Below are positions 1-8,384 of a DNA stretch of 34,170 nt, in pieces. Source of the stretch: an uncultured Clostridia bacterium (lineage in GTDB: Bacteria; Bacillota; Clostridia; Peptostreptococcales; Anaerovoracaceae); the NCBI GenBank assembly GCA_934233735.1, contig CAKQGQ010000024.1, positions 1 to 34,170 of the forward strand, in the 5' to 3' direction. The position numbers and the translations under genes are program-made. Position 1 is the stretch's first letter. Each line of letters opens with the position of its first letter. The notes under the pieces are model-generated. The model saw nothing but the letters and a program-made list of their open reading frames with translations. It made no database searches and was not told the DNA's origin.

Positions 1-1
1 T

Positions 2-77
2 GGATCATTAGCTCAGCTGGCAGAGCACCTGACTCTTAATCAGGGTGTCCAGGGTTCGAACCCCTGATGATCCACCA
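2..77 (+). tRNA. tRNA-Lys (anticodon CTT)
   Basis: A complete cloverleaf can be read. The acceptor arm GGATCAT pairs with ATGATCC, followed by discriminator A and an encoded CCA. The anticodon stem CCTGA/TCAGG encloses the loop CTCTTAA, giving anticodon CTT (reads AAG, lysine). The T arm has the usual GGTTCGAACCC. It is followed at once by a terminator. Its last 22 bases recur about 190 bases downstream. Confidence 0.96.
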
Positions 78-80
78 TCT

Positions 81-113
81 AACACTTAGAGTCTTCTGGG
101 TGTTTTCTTTTTT
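81..113 (+). terminator. intrinsic terminator of tRNA-Lys
   Basis: AACACTTAGA (81-90) pairs with TCTGGGTGTT (95-104) over ten pairs, two of them G-U, with a GTCT loop, and is followed by a T-rich run. It ends the tRNA-Lys transcript before the GC-rich element that follows. Confidence 0.7.
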
Positions 114-120
114 ATCTAAA

Positions 121-268
121 CGGTTCGAACCCGCGAGGGCGCGAGCGTCGGCGAGAATGTCCGGTGAACATTCGAGCAGCGAGCGTTCCGAAGGCGACCG
201 TGCAGGGAGCCGAGGAGGCAGCCTGCAAGCGACGCGGCGCAGGCGGTCGAGCCCCTGATGATCCACCA
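121..268 (+). repeat. GC-rich tRNA-associated element
   Basis: About 148 bases much richer in GC than the flanks. It starts with a T-arm-like palindrome (GGTTCGAACC at 122-131) and ends in a near-copy of the tRNA-Lys 3' end. Inside are several short hairpins, for example GAATGT/ACATTC around 154-173 and GCAGG/CCTGC around 202-226, and many GCGAGC/GCGAG words. No convincing coding signal is present. It lies between two terminators. It may be an inserted repeat that targets tRNA 3' ends, or the relic of a second tRNA-Lys whose 5' part was replaced. The element family is not one I can name. Confidence 0.55.
247..268 (+). pseudogene. partial second copy of the tRNA-Lys 3' end
   Basis: These bases match positions 56-77 of the intact tRNA-Lys at 21 of 22 positions, including the discriminator and CCA. 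The T-arm is only half retained, and there is no D arm, anticodon arm or 5' acceptor strand that could pair with it. It resembles an att-type direct repeat left by an insertion, or a tRNA remnant. Confidence 0.75.
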
Positions 269-276
269 AATAAAAA

Positions 277-308
277 CCCAGTGTTTTCAACGCACTGGGC
301 TTTTTTAT
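277..308. terminator. bidirectional intrinsic terminator
   Basis: CCCAGTG (277-283) pairs with CACTGGG (293-299) around a nine-base loop. An A-run precedes and a T-run follows, so it can work in both directions. It closes the tRNA-Lys region on the plus strand and the PAP2 gene on the minus strand. Confidence 0.85.
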
Positions 309-318
309 TTCCTTACAG

Positions 319-855
319 TTATTTACATCGTAGACACCACTTTTTTGAATCAAGAAGCAGTTTTCGACACATCAGTTTCCCGATTACAAATCCTAATACG
401 ACTGCCGCAAGCACATCGCTTGGGAAGTGAACATACAGATATAATCTTGAGAATGCAATCAATGCTGCAAGAACCGCTGACGGAATTCCGAACCTTTTAT
501 CGGTTTCCCAGAGAACCGTCGCCGCAATCGTACTGGAAAGCGTGTGTCCTGAAGGAAAGGAAAAGTCCGTCGGATTCGCAATCAAAAGCGTCACCTCAGC
601 ATTCAGCCAGCAAGGCCTCGAGCGAGCGATTAAATGCTTGAGACATACATTTCCGACCAGTACGCCGACAAGCAACGATGCCAATAAAATAATCCCGTTT
701 TTCCTGTATTTCTTCGTGCAAAGCATAACCACGCCGATTACAATCCAAATGATTCCGACATTGCCAAGCGCTGTTATCTTCGGCATCAGCCAGTCCATCC
801 AGCCGCATTTCAAGGCGTCCTGTATCCAATCTAAAATAAGCCAATCTAAATTCAT
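319..855 (-). CDS. PAP2-family phosphatase (lipid phosphatase-like)
   Basis: A 178-residue integral membrane protein with all three signature motifs of the PAP2/acid phosphatase family: K-x6-RP (KHLIARSRP, about residues 68-76), PSGHT, and SR-x5-H-x3-D (SRLYLYVHFPSD). Family members hydrolyse lipid phosphates or undecaprenyl diphosphate at the outer face of the membrane; the substrate here cannot be read from sequence. Several hydrophobic segments surround the motifs. The start is supported by a GAGGGGGTG ribosome site. It is a single-gene unit with an extended -10 just upstream and shares a terminator with the tRNA region. Confidence 0.9.
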   Translation of the reverse strand: MNLDWLILDWIQDALKCGWMDWLMPKITALGNVGIIWIVIGVVMLCTKKYRKNGIILLASLLVGVLVGNVCLKHLIARSRPCWLNAEVTLLIANPTDFSFPSGHTLSSTIAATVLWETDKRFGIPSAVLAALIAFSRLYLYVHFPSDVLAAVVLGFVIGKLMCRKLLLDSKKWCLRCK

Positions 856-888
856 CTTTTACACCCCCTCGATTTTTTTCTATATGTC

Positions 889-894
889 AGTATA
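889..894 (-). promoter_or_regulatory. -10 element of the PAP2 gene
   Basis: On the minus strand TATGGTATACT gives an extended -10 (TGg-TATACT) about 34 bases before the start codon. No good -35 is seen, which fits an extended -10 promoter. Confidence 0.5.
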
Positions 895-959
895 CCATAC
901 AAACCGCCTTCATTTATAAATAAAATATAAATTATTGACTATCTGTTTCCTTTCACCGC

Positions 960-995
960 AAAAAACTGAGGAAGCGGAATTAAATCCGCTTCCTC
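960..995 (-). terminator. intrinsic terminator after the abgA-like gene
   Basis: A perfect 11-base stem (968-978 with 985-995) and a six-base loop are followed on the minus strand by a run of six T. It ends the transporter/regulator/amidohydrolase unit. Confidence 0.9.
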
Positions 996-1021
996 GGTCT
1001 TTCTCAATCGTTGTAAATAAT

Positions 1022-2302
1022 TTATGCCGTATGAATTTCTTCCAGCGCGTGTACCAGCATTTCAATCGCTGCCGGTATAGAGTCTTCATCAAGGTCAAAC
1101 TCTGGATGATGAAGCGTATTGGTTGTATCCGTACCGATTCCGAGGTAGGTTGCGATTCCGCCGTGTTCCTGAACTTTATTCATCATGACGGATGCATCGT
1201 CAGTTCCACCGATACTGCCCTCAAAGTAGATTTTCTCAAACCACGGAACTTTTTGCGCTGCTCTTTGAATAATTTCCATCATCGCATCGTCGCTCTGCGC
1301 CGCAGGAATCTCACCGAAATCCACATAGGTATAATCCATTCCATGCATCTTTGCCGCGCCGTCGAGAATTTCAAAAACGCGTCTTCTCGCGTATGCAGAG
1401 ACCTCCTGCGTCTGACCTCTGTACTCAATGCTGATAAATGCTTCCGGTGCGATTGTATTTACAACTACACCACCTTGCATAACTCCCACATTAACACGGC
1501 ACATGCCGGCCTCATGCGGAGCGATTGCATGCAGATTCAAAACTGCAGAACATGCTGCTAAAAGCGCATTTTTGCCTTCCTGTGAAGCTCCACACGGATG
1601 CGCCGCCTTGCCGTGGAAGGTTACATCCACCTGATCATCGCTCAGGAAGTCTTTGCAGCCGCAGCAAATCGTATTGGACGGAAGTGGATATCCTTCTGCT
1701 GTGAGTGCCATGTGGATGCCTATAAAGTAGTCAACATCATCCAACAAGCCCTTTGCTACCATCGAAAGTGCACCGTTATATCTTTCTTCTGCCGGCTGGA
1801 AAAGAAAACGAATTTTTCCTTTGAGCTTATCCCTCTGCTCTAAAATGGTTTCTGCAACTCCCAATCCGATTGCAGTATGCGCATCATGGCCGCAAGCGTG
1901 TACATTTCCGTCGTTGCAGGAAATGTATCCTTCGTCAAAGGGCCGAAAGCCTTCTTTTTTCGGTTCTTGATAAGGCAGACAGTCAATGTCGAATCGAAAT
2001 GCAGTAACAGGACCGTCAATGCCTGTATCCAGCTCTGCCATCACACCCGGAAAACCTCCTGTCCGCTCGGCGTATGCCGGATCTGCCCCCTGTGCGATTG
2101 CTCTTTCTTTTTCCTCTTTTCTTCTTTCTTCGCTGAGAGTTTCAAACGAAATTGTCTTTTCATCCAAAACTTCTAATCCCATTTTACATTCATATCCCAT
2201 TTTCTCCAGAAGTTCCGCAACTCTTGCACTCGTCCGGATTTCTGTCCATCCGATTTCCGGATAATGGTGAAATTCTCTCCTGTATTCAATATATTTATTC
2301 AT
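1022..2302 (-). CDS. M20 family amidohydrolase, AbgA-like
   Basis: A 426-residue metallo-amidohydrolase of the M20 (peptidase/aminoacylase) family. The di-metal site motifs are present: CGHDAHTA, then PAEERYNGA, and a late HHPEFD. The N-terminus (REFHHYPEIGWTEIRTS) and the insert after GLEVLDEKT, with AIAQGADPAYAERTGGFPG, resemble AbgA, a subunit of p-aminobenzoyl-glutamate hydrolase in E. coli. No AbgB partner is adjacent, so the substrate may be another N-acyl amino acid or dipeptide. The start overlaps the regulator stop by eight bases, which implies translational coupling. It is the last gene of a unit with the MFS transporter and MocR regulator. Confidence 0.85.
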   Translation of the reverse strand: MNKYIEYRREFHHYPEIGWTEIRTSARVAELLEKMGYECKMGLEVLDEKTISFETLSEERRKEEKERAIAQGADPAYAERTGGFPGVMAELDTGIDGPVTAFRFDIDCLPYQEPKKEGFRPFDEGYISCNDGNVHACGHDAHTAIGLGVAETILEQRDKLKGKIRFLFQPAEERYNGALSMVAKGLLDDVDYFIGIHMALTAEGYPLPSNTICCGCKDFLSDDQVDVTFHGKAAHPCGASQEGKNALLAACSAVLNLHAIAPHEAGMCRVNVGVMQGGVVVNTIAPEAFISIEYRGQTQEVSAYARRRVFEILDGAAKMHGMDYTYVDFGEIPAAQSDDAMMEIIQRAAQKVPWFEKIYFEGSIGGTDDASVMMNKVQEHGGIATYLGIGTDTTNTLHHPEFDLDEDSIPAAIEMLVHALEEIHTA

Positions 2303-3770
2303 TCTTCGTCTCCTCTCCGGCTTCTTCCAGCGCCATGCCGATTCGCTTTACACCTTCTGCAATTTCTTCATCGGAAGCATTGGAAAAGCATAGCCTTATA
2401 TGTCCCTCGCGTTCCGGGTTATCGTCATAAAAAACCCATCCAGGCATCACTACAACATTTTTTTCTTCAATGCAACGGCACACTTTTCTTTCATTTATGT
2501 GTGCATCCAACTTACACCAAACGACCAGTCCGCCTCCGGGCCTTGTATAAGTCAATCCTTTTTCTTTTATCTTGTCGAGTTCCCCGCAAAGCAGATCCAG
2601 TTTTTTCGCATAGTGCTCGTGCAATTTTTCCATATGCTTTTCGAAAAGTCCGCTGTCAATATAATCATTGAGTATATACGCTCCGACATTGCCGATAATC
2701 GTTTCGTCTGCCTCCAACGCGTAGGTAAGCAAATCGATAAAATCTCGCGGTCCCACTGCATATCCGGTTTTGATTGCATAAGGAAACGTAATCGTAAAGC
2801 TGTTGATGTATATGACCATTTTATTTGCGTCCAAACTGTACAGGTTGGGAACCTGCTTTTCCATATAGGAAAAATCGTTTTGATAGTCATCCTCAATAAT
2901 AGGCACACCATATTGATTCGCCAATTTCAAAATCTGCTGCCGCTTATACAGTGATGTCAAAATCCCTGTCGGATTATGAAAGTTCGGCATCGAATAGATG
3001 AACTTGGGATTTCTTGACTTAAGCACGAATTCCAACGCTTTTAAGTCCATTCCGTCCTCTTCCATTGGGACCGTAACGACATTGATTCCCCGATTGTAAA
3101 AGATATTGTAGGTATCCGGCACCATCGGGCCTTCCGCTACAATCGTGTCACCTTCCCTTAAGTACAGCGTGATTATGTATACAATTGCCTGGCTGGTCTC
3201 GGCCACAAGCTGAAGGTTTTTGGGTGTGACATAAATGTTTTGATTCGACAGAAGTCTGCAGATATTCTCCCTCAGATGAAAGGTTTCTTTGCCGAACATC
3301 TTCATATTGGCTCTGCCGCTGCAGCAAAAGATTCTGCTTACATATTCACCGAAATTCTTAATAGGATCTATCTTTCGATCCGGAATAATGCCTCCCAGGG
3401 CAATCGGCTCTTCATCCTCAGATCTCCAGTAATACTCGCTGAATTTTCGTTCCGAATTTCTGAACTCATATCGAAAAGCCTTCTCCAAGGGAAAGAATCG
3501 TCTGCCAAAAGCTTGCTCTTCCAAATCAGTTCTCCCAACAAAATAACCTTTTGGCTTTTTCCGAGAAGCAATAACAACTCCGTCAGCAATGAGTTCGTCG
3601 TATGCCTTGATAACCGTGTTCCGGTGCACGCCAAGTTCCTCCGCCAGTTTTCGCTCCGGCGGAAGCTTATAGCCAACAGCAATTTCTTCCGACTCAATCA
3701 TGTCTTTTATTTGATCTGAGATTTGTAGATAAAGTGGTTTTTTACTTCCTCGTTCCGGTTTTATATTCAT
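2295..3770 (-). CDS. MocR/GntR-type regulator with aminotransferase-like domain lacking the PLP lysine
   Basis: A 491-residue protein with an N-terminal GntR winged helix (about residues 12-80, HRNTVIKAYDEL) and a fold-type I aminotransferase domain (about 130-485), the MocR/PdxR arrangement. Family members are transcription factors that bind PLP or a PLP adduct. Conserved site pieces are visible: NFHNPTG (263-269), EDDY (293-296), and a late HIRLCF carrying the carboxylate-binding Arg. The segment that should read SFSKT reads SFTIT (324-328), so the Schiff-base lysine is replaced by Ile327. The DNA there is in frame, so this is not a frameshift. I chose the second ATG because AAAGGA lies eight bases before it; the upstream ATG at 3788 has no ribosome site. 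It probably regulates its own unit. Confidence 0.85.
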   Translation of the reverse strand: MNIKPERGSKKPLYLQISDQIKDMIESEEIAVGYKLPPERKLAEELGVHRNTVIKAYDELIADGVVIASRKKPKGYFVGRTDLEEQAFGRRFFPLEKAFRYEFRNSERKFSEYYWRSEDEEPIALGGIIPDRKIDPIKNFGEYVSRIFCCSGRANMKMFGKETFHLRENICRLLSNQNIYVTPKNLQLVAETSQAIVYIITLYLREGDTIVAEGPMVPDTYNIFYNRGINVVTVPMEEDGMDLKALEFVLKSRNPKFIYSMPNFHNPTGILTSLYKRQQILKLANQYGVPIIEDDYQNDFSYMEKQVPNLYSLDANKMVIYINSFTITFPYAIKTGYAVGPRDFIDLLTYALEADETIIGNVGAYILNDYIDSGLFEKHMEKLHEHYAKKLDLLCGELDKIKEKGLTYTRPGGGLVVWCKLDAHINERKVCRCIEEKNVVVMPGWVFYDDNPEREGHIRLCFSNASDEEIAEGVKRIGMALEEAGEETKNE

Positions 3771-3811
3771 TTGTTCGATTCCTTTCATCTAAAGAAAAGA
3801 GGCTGATTGTT

Positions 3812-5053
3812 TTATTTCAAGGTCTTCTTATATCTGTCCCATACTCTGAGCATGATAATTCCAAGCACCATTAAAACTACGATTGTGATGAACAGGTACT
3901 TATATCCGCCTTCTCCATATCCGTCCAAAAGCTTTCCTGCAAAGAACGGAACGATGATCTCCGGAAGATATCCGATTGTACAGATCAACCCGGTTGCCGT
4001 AGCCGCCACATCAATCGGCACGCCGCCTTCTTCCATCATGGAGAAAACAACATTATATGCTGCATACATACCGAAGTAAATTAATATGCAAAGCACAACG
4101 AACATTTTCGAACTCATATTACCCATTACGAGCATCAGCAAAGTACAGATACCCATCAAAGAAAATGTACAGTACAGTAGTTTGGATCTTCCCTTTTTAT
4201 CTGCAATTGCGCCGCCGCCGAATGCTGCAATCGGTCTTACATACTGTGCCGCAACCGTTACCAAAGCTCCCGCCGTGGCTGCCATCCCAAAGCGAGAGGT
4301 TGCATACGGAGTAAAATAGTAGAATGACATGTTCATAACATAAGTGCAGAGCAGAATTGCGGAAAGAATCCAAACTCCCGGGATTTTAATAACTTTTGCA
4401 ACGGCTGCAAGACTGATTTTGTCCCGTTTTTCGTATCCTTCAGCCTTCTTTTCAGGAAGCAAAATGAAAACTAAAATTCCTAAAATAAAGTTGACAGCAG
4501 TATAATAGATAATGATTCCGCGAAGCCCTGCCGCTTCTGAAATCTTAGCACTAAAATATGCAAAAATCGATACATAACAGATGGCATCGATTGCATATAC
4601 AATACCGCGTCCGCCATCCATGAAGCCAACTGCTTTACTCTGCTCGTTTTCATTGGAAATCTCACGTAACGATTTTACAACTGCCGGCCAAAATGCAAAC
4701 AGGGAAGTAAAGCCCCACATTGCATAGATGAACAGCAGCATTCCATATCCCGGATTCATCAGATGCAGGATACCGCCCACGCCCGTAAGAATTAATGAAA
4801 TTGACATAACCTTTCTCGTCGATACAACATCTGCCACAACGCCGCCGAAGAGGTAAGATATCGCTCCGAAAATTCCGAACATTGATCCGAATGTTCCCAT
4901 TTGCGTGTTCGTGAGATGATAGGTCGCCATATATGCATCGTAATAATACGATCTGAAATACGGCAGTCCGTAAATCATCGCCGCAGCAATTGTTATAACG
5001 ACCAGCGTAAACATGTTTTGTTTAAGCTTTGACTGTTGTTGTTCCATACCCAT
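3812..5053 (-). CDS. MFS transporter
   Basis: A 413-residue protein with about twelve hydrophobic segments and a major facilitator layout: a first helix near residues 15-33, a cytoplasmic loop with DVVSTRK after helix 2, and a second half beginning near residue 215 with GGAIADKKGRSK, the repeated loop motif. The substrate is not evident. It is first in the unit with the MocR regulator and AbgA-like hydrolase, so it may import the compound that the hydrolase cleaves. The start has a strong AGGAGGG site seven bases upstream. Confidence 0.85.
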   Translation of the reverse strand: MGMEQQQSKLKQNMFTLVVITIAAAMIYGLPYFRSYYYDAYMATYHLTNTQMGTFGSMFGIFGAISYLFGGVVADVVSTRKVMSISLILTGVGGILHLMNPGYGMLLFIYAMWGFTSLFAFWPAVVKSLREISNENEQSKAVGFMDGGRGIVYAIDAICYVSIFAYFSAKISEAAGLRGIIIYYTAVNFILGILVFILLPEKKAEGYEKRDKISLAAVAKVIKIPGVWILSAILLCTYVMNMSFYYFTPYATSRFGMAATAGALVTVAAQYVRPIAAFGGGAIADKKGRSKLLYCTFSLMGICTLLMLVMGNMSSKMFVVLCILIYFGMYAAYNVVFSMMEEGGVPIDVAATATGLICTIGYLPEIIVPFFAGKLLDGYGEGGYKYLFITIVVLMVLGIIMLRVWDRYKKTLK

Positions 5054-5183
5054 GTTGGACCCTCCTTTTTTTGATTGTCAAGAAAAAAACTATCTTTAAT
5101 TAAATTCTATTTCAAATGAGAGTCCGTAAAAAGAACCAAAACTTTTTTAAAAACCATTTTGGACTATTCTATCACTACAATTA

Positions 5184-6554
5184 TTATTTCAGAAATCTGC
5201 GTATCAGCTTATCACAAAGCCTGCTGTACGGCTGATACCTGAGCGGCAAATCAATCCAATTGGAGGTTTTCAGAATGCTCTTGGCATGACTGAAGGTCTC
5301 GAAGGTCTTCGCCCCATGGTACGCTCCCATGCCGCTCGCTCCCACCCCTCCAAACGGAAGGTTTGCATTCGAAAGGTGCATAACCGTATCATTGACGCAC
5401 CCGCCCCCGAAGCTCACGCGCTCGGTAAACAACCGTTCACTTTCCTTATTGTTCGTAAATATATACAGCGCCAGCGGCTTCTGCCCCTGCCGCACAAACG
5501 CCGCTGCTTCCTCCATGCTGCCGACCTCAATCACCGGAAGCACCGGCCCGAAAATCTCCTCCTGCATAACCGCATCCTCGCGCGTGACGCCGTCCATCAC
5601 AGTCGGTGCGATTTTAAGCCTTTCTCTGTCAAACCTGCCGCCAAAGACGACCTTGCTTTCGTCAATCAGTCCGAGAACCCGGTGAAAATGTTTCTCATTT
5701 ATCATTTTGCCGTAAGCCGGATTCTCAAGCGGCTCGTCCGAATACATACTGCGGACCTGCGCAAACAGTTCCTTCAAGAAAACTTCCTTTACATCCCGGT
5801 GAATCAACAGATAATCCGGCGCGACGCAGGTCTGTCCGCAGTTCAGATATTTGCCAAAAGCAATTCGTCTTGCGGCTCTTTTTATATCGCAGTTCCTGTC
5901 AACGATACAGGGACTTTTCCCGCCCAGCTCGAGCGTTACGGGAGTGAGATTCTGCGAAGCCTTCTCCATGACCTGTCTTCCGACATGGATGCCTCCGGTA
6001 AAGAAGATATAGTCAAACTTTTCTTCCAGCAGCAGGCTGTTTTCCTGCCGGCCGCCTTCCACAACCGAAACAAAACCTTCTTCAAAAACTTCTGAAATAA
6101 TTTCCTTTATAATATGCGAAGTCGCCGGGGAGTAAGCGGAAGGTTTGATGACTGCGCAATTGCCTGCGGCGATTGCGCCCGCCAGAGGCTGCAAACACAA
6201 TAAAAACGGATAATTCCACGGAGACATAATCAATACACATCCATAGGGTTCCTGCACGATGAAGCTCTTCGCATGAAAATTGGCAAGCGGCGTCCGTCTG
6301 CGTTTAGGTGCTGTCAGCTTTCTTATGTGCGCTGCCTGATAGCTGAGTTCGCTCAGAACCAGCCCGATTTCACACATATAGCTCTCGGTTTTTGATTTTC
6401 CTAAATCCGCGTATAACGCTGCCTCGATTTTTTCCTGATTGCAGATAACCGCCTCTTTCAGCTTCAGCAGCATCGCCTTTCGGAAGTTTACATTCATCGT
6501 TTTGCCGCTCTCGAAAAAATCGCGTTGTTTCGCTGTGATTTCCCGTATATTCAT
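5184..6554 (-). CDS. aldehyde dehydrogenase, ALDH3-like
   Basis: A 456-residue NAD(P)-dependent aldehyde dehydrogenase. It has the catalytic motifs VTLELGGKSP (general-base Glu) and NCGQTCVAPDY (nucleophile Cys), plus EEIFGPVLPV and the C-terminal PFGGVGASGMGAYHG segment. Its length and its hydrophobic/basic C-terminus (LCDKLIRRFLK) fit the class 3 fatty-aldehyde branch rather than the ~490-residue classes. The start has an AGGAG site. It is transcribed away from the his operon as a single gene, with about 130 bases to the next unit. The physiological substrate is unknown. Confidence 0.92.
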   Translation of the reverse strand: MNIREITAKQRDFFESGKTMNVNFRKAMLLKLKEAVICNQEKIEAALYADLGKSKTESYMCEIGLVLSELSYQAAHIRKLTAPKRRRTPLANFHAKSFIVQEPYGCVLIMSPWNYPFLLCLQPLAGAIAAGNCAVIKPSAYSPATSHIIKEIISEVFEEGFVSVVEGGRQENSLLLEEKFDYIFFTGGIHVGRQVMEKASQNLTPVTLELGGKSPCIVDRNCDIKRAARRIAFGKYLNCGQTCVAPDYLLIHRDVKEVFLKELFAQVRSMYSDEPLENPAYGKMINEKHFHRVLGLIDESKVVFGGRFDRERLKIAPTVMDGVTREDAVMQEEIFGPVLPVIEVGSMEEAAAFVRQGQKPLALYIFTNNKESERLFTERVSFGGGCVNDTVMHLSNANLPFGGVGASGMGAYHGAKTFETFSHAKSILKTSNWIDLPLRYQPYSRLCDKLIRRFLK

Positions 6555-6709
6555 CCTCTTTTCTCCTCGCGAATCATTTTTTCTTTTATATTATACATTA
6601 TACCATAATTCGTGTGCTTCCCGCCCTATTTTTCTTTTAGGCAGTTTTCTTTTGCGCATTTTCCCTTGCTTGTACGAAAAAAAAGACATCAAAATCCGCA
6701 AAATTTCTA

Positions 6710-6738
6710 TTTACTTTATCGCTCTAATGTGTTATCGT
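6710..6738 (+). promoter_or_regulatory. candidate his operon promoter
   Basis: TTTACT (6710-6715) and TATCGT (6733-6738) are 17 bases apart. An inverted repeat GTAGTG...CACTAC (6737-6765) overlaps the expected start of transcription and could be an operator or a leader hairpin. There is no T-box-like leader and no His-rich leader ORF in the short space before hisZG. Confidence 0.4.
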
Positions 6739-6791
6739 AGTGATGTGCTTGAGAAAAGGCACTACATTTATGGAAGGAGCAAACAAATCTG

Positions 6792-8384
6792 ATGAAGTTC
6801 GATACAACAATCACCTTAAAAAAAGAAGACAGAAATCTCTTAATTCTTCGACATTTATACGAACAGTGTGGTTTTGTCCATTACAAGATGAATAAATTTG
6901 AAGAATATGATTTGTATGTCTCCAATAAGGATTTTTTGTCGGATACAAACATCATTACCTTTACCGATACCAACGGCAGGCTGCTGGCTCTGAAGCCCGA
7001 TGTGACGCTGTCGATTGTGAAAAACTATCAGGAAAACGCAGGTACGGTGCAAAAGGTATACTATAACGAAAACATTTACCGACCGTCGAAAAGTACGAAA
7101 ACCTATAAGGAACTCATGCAAATGGGCCTCGAGTGTATGGGAGATTTAAATCTCTGTCATATAAGCGAGGTCCTTATTCTTGCAATGAAAAGCCTCGAAG
7201 TGCTCGGCAGCAGCTATATTTTGGATTTATCGCACCTCGGTGTCTTGCAGGGTTTTCTTCAGGAGCTGAATCTGCCGCCGAAACCAATGCAAACCTTTCT
7301 GGATTTATTCCGGGAGAAAAATGTTCATGGCATCCAAAGTCTTTTCGACAGTCTGAATATAGAAGAAACTTTAAAGGAAACGGCGCTTGCCCTCGCTGCG
7401 GCATACGGCAGCCCGGATTCCGTGCTAAGCAGTTTGAAAGCGATTAGCCTCAATGAAACCATGCGCGAAGCTGTCGATGAACTCTCTGCGGTCTGTGATA
7501 TTCTGAAAGCGGAGGGATTCGAAAATATACTCATCGATTTTTCCATCGACGGAGATATGGGATATTATAACGGTTTCCTTTTCCGCGGCTATATCGAAGG
7601 CATCCCTTCGAGCGTGCTTTCCGGCGGACAGTACGATGAGCTGATGGAAAAGATGGGAAAGCACTCCTGCGCGGTAGGATTTGCAATTAATCTCAGCCTT
7701 CTTGAAGAAGCTCCGGAGGACTGCCCTGAAACATCCGAAAGTGCTTCGGAAAAAACGATTATCAATGTCGCCCTTCCAAAAGGGAGATTAGGCGAAAAAG
7801 TATACGATATATTTGAAGCTTCGGGCTTTCCCTGTCCGGAGATTAAGGAAGACAGCCGCAAGCTGATCTTTGAGAACGAGGTAGTTTCCATCCGCTACTT
7901 CTGGGTGAAGCCCTCCGATGTTGCGATTTACGTGGAAAGAGGCGCTGCCGATATCGGTGTAGCAGGAAAGGACATTCTTCTCGAATATCATCCCGATGTT
8001 TACGAGCTTTTGGATCTGCATATCGGAAACTGCCGAATGGCAGTCGCAGGCCCGGCTGATTTCAAGGATCATGCGGACAGAACTCTCAAAGTCGCCACCA
8101 AATTCAGCAATATCGCCATGGAATATTATGCGAAACGCTGCCGCGACATCGACATTATAAAGCTGCAAGGCTCTATCGAGCTTGCCCCGATTCTGGGAGT
8201 TTCCGATGTCATTGTAGACATTGTGGAAACAGGAACGACATTAAAAGAAAATAATCTTAAGGTTTTAGCGGAAATCGTTCCAATCAGTGCGCGTCTGATC
8301 GCCAATAAGGCAAGCTTTAAATTTAAAAACAAAAAAATCGAATCGATGATTCAGGAAATACGGAGGAATTTAAACGATGATTAA
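6792..8384 (+). CDS. hisZG: fused HisZ-HisG ATP phosphoribosyltransferase
   Basis: A 530-residue fusion. Residues 1 to about 305 are HisZ, the regulatory paralogue of histidyl-tRNA synthetase (LKPDVTLSIVKNY, DGDMGYYNGFLF). A short acidic linker follows, and residues about 322-530 are a short-form HisG catalytic unit (ALPKGRLGEKVYDIF, ADIGVAGKDIL, DIVETGTTLKENNL). In most bacteria with short HisG the two are separate proteins assembled into a hetero-octamer. The enzyme condenses ATP and PRPP, the first and feedback-controlled step of histidine synthesis. AAGGAG lies 12 bases before the ATG, a slightly long spacing. It is the first gene of the operon and overlaps hisD by eight bases. Confidence 0.93.
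   Translation: MKFDTTITLKKEDRNLLILRHLYEQCGFVHYKMNKFEEYDLYVSNKDFLSDTNIITFTDTNGRLLALKPDVTLSIVKNYQENAGTVQKVYYNENIYRPSKSTKTYKELMQMGLECMGDLNLCHISEVLILAMKSLEVLGSSYILDLSHLGVLQGFLQELNLPPKPMQTFLDLFREKNVHGIQSLFDSLNIEETLKETALALAAAYGSPDSVLSSLKAISLNETMREAVDELSAVCDILKAEGFENILIDFSIDGDMGYYNGFLFRGYIEGIPSSVLSGGQYDELMEKMGKHSCAVGFAINLSLLEEAPEDCPETSESASEKTIINVALPKGRLGEKVYDIFEASGFPCPEIKEDSRKLIFENEVVSIRYFWVKPSDVAIYVERGAADIGVAGKDILLEYHPDVYELLDLHIGNCRMAVAGPADFKDHADRTLKVATKFSNIAMEYYAKRCRDIDIIKLQGSIELAPILGVSDVIVDIVETGTTLKENNLKVLAEIVPISARLIANKASFKFKNKKIESMIQEIRRNLNDD

Noticed and set aside
121..268. A protein-coding gene in the GC-rich block near tRNA-Lys
   Set aside because: Open frames there come from high GC content and end in the tRNA copy; no ribosome site or domain is present.
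6540..6791. Histidine T-box or His leader peptide before hisZG
   Set aside because: The space from the candidate promoter to the gene is too short and contains no run of His codons or T-box word.
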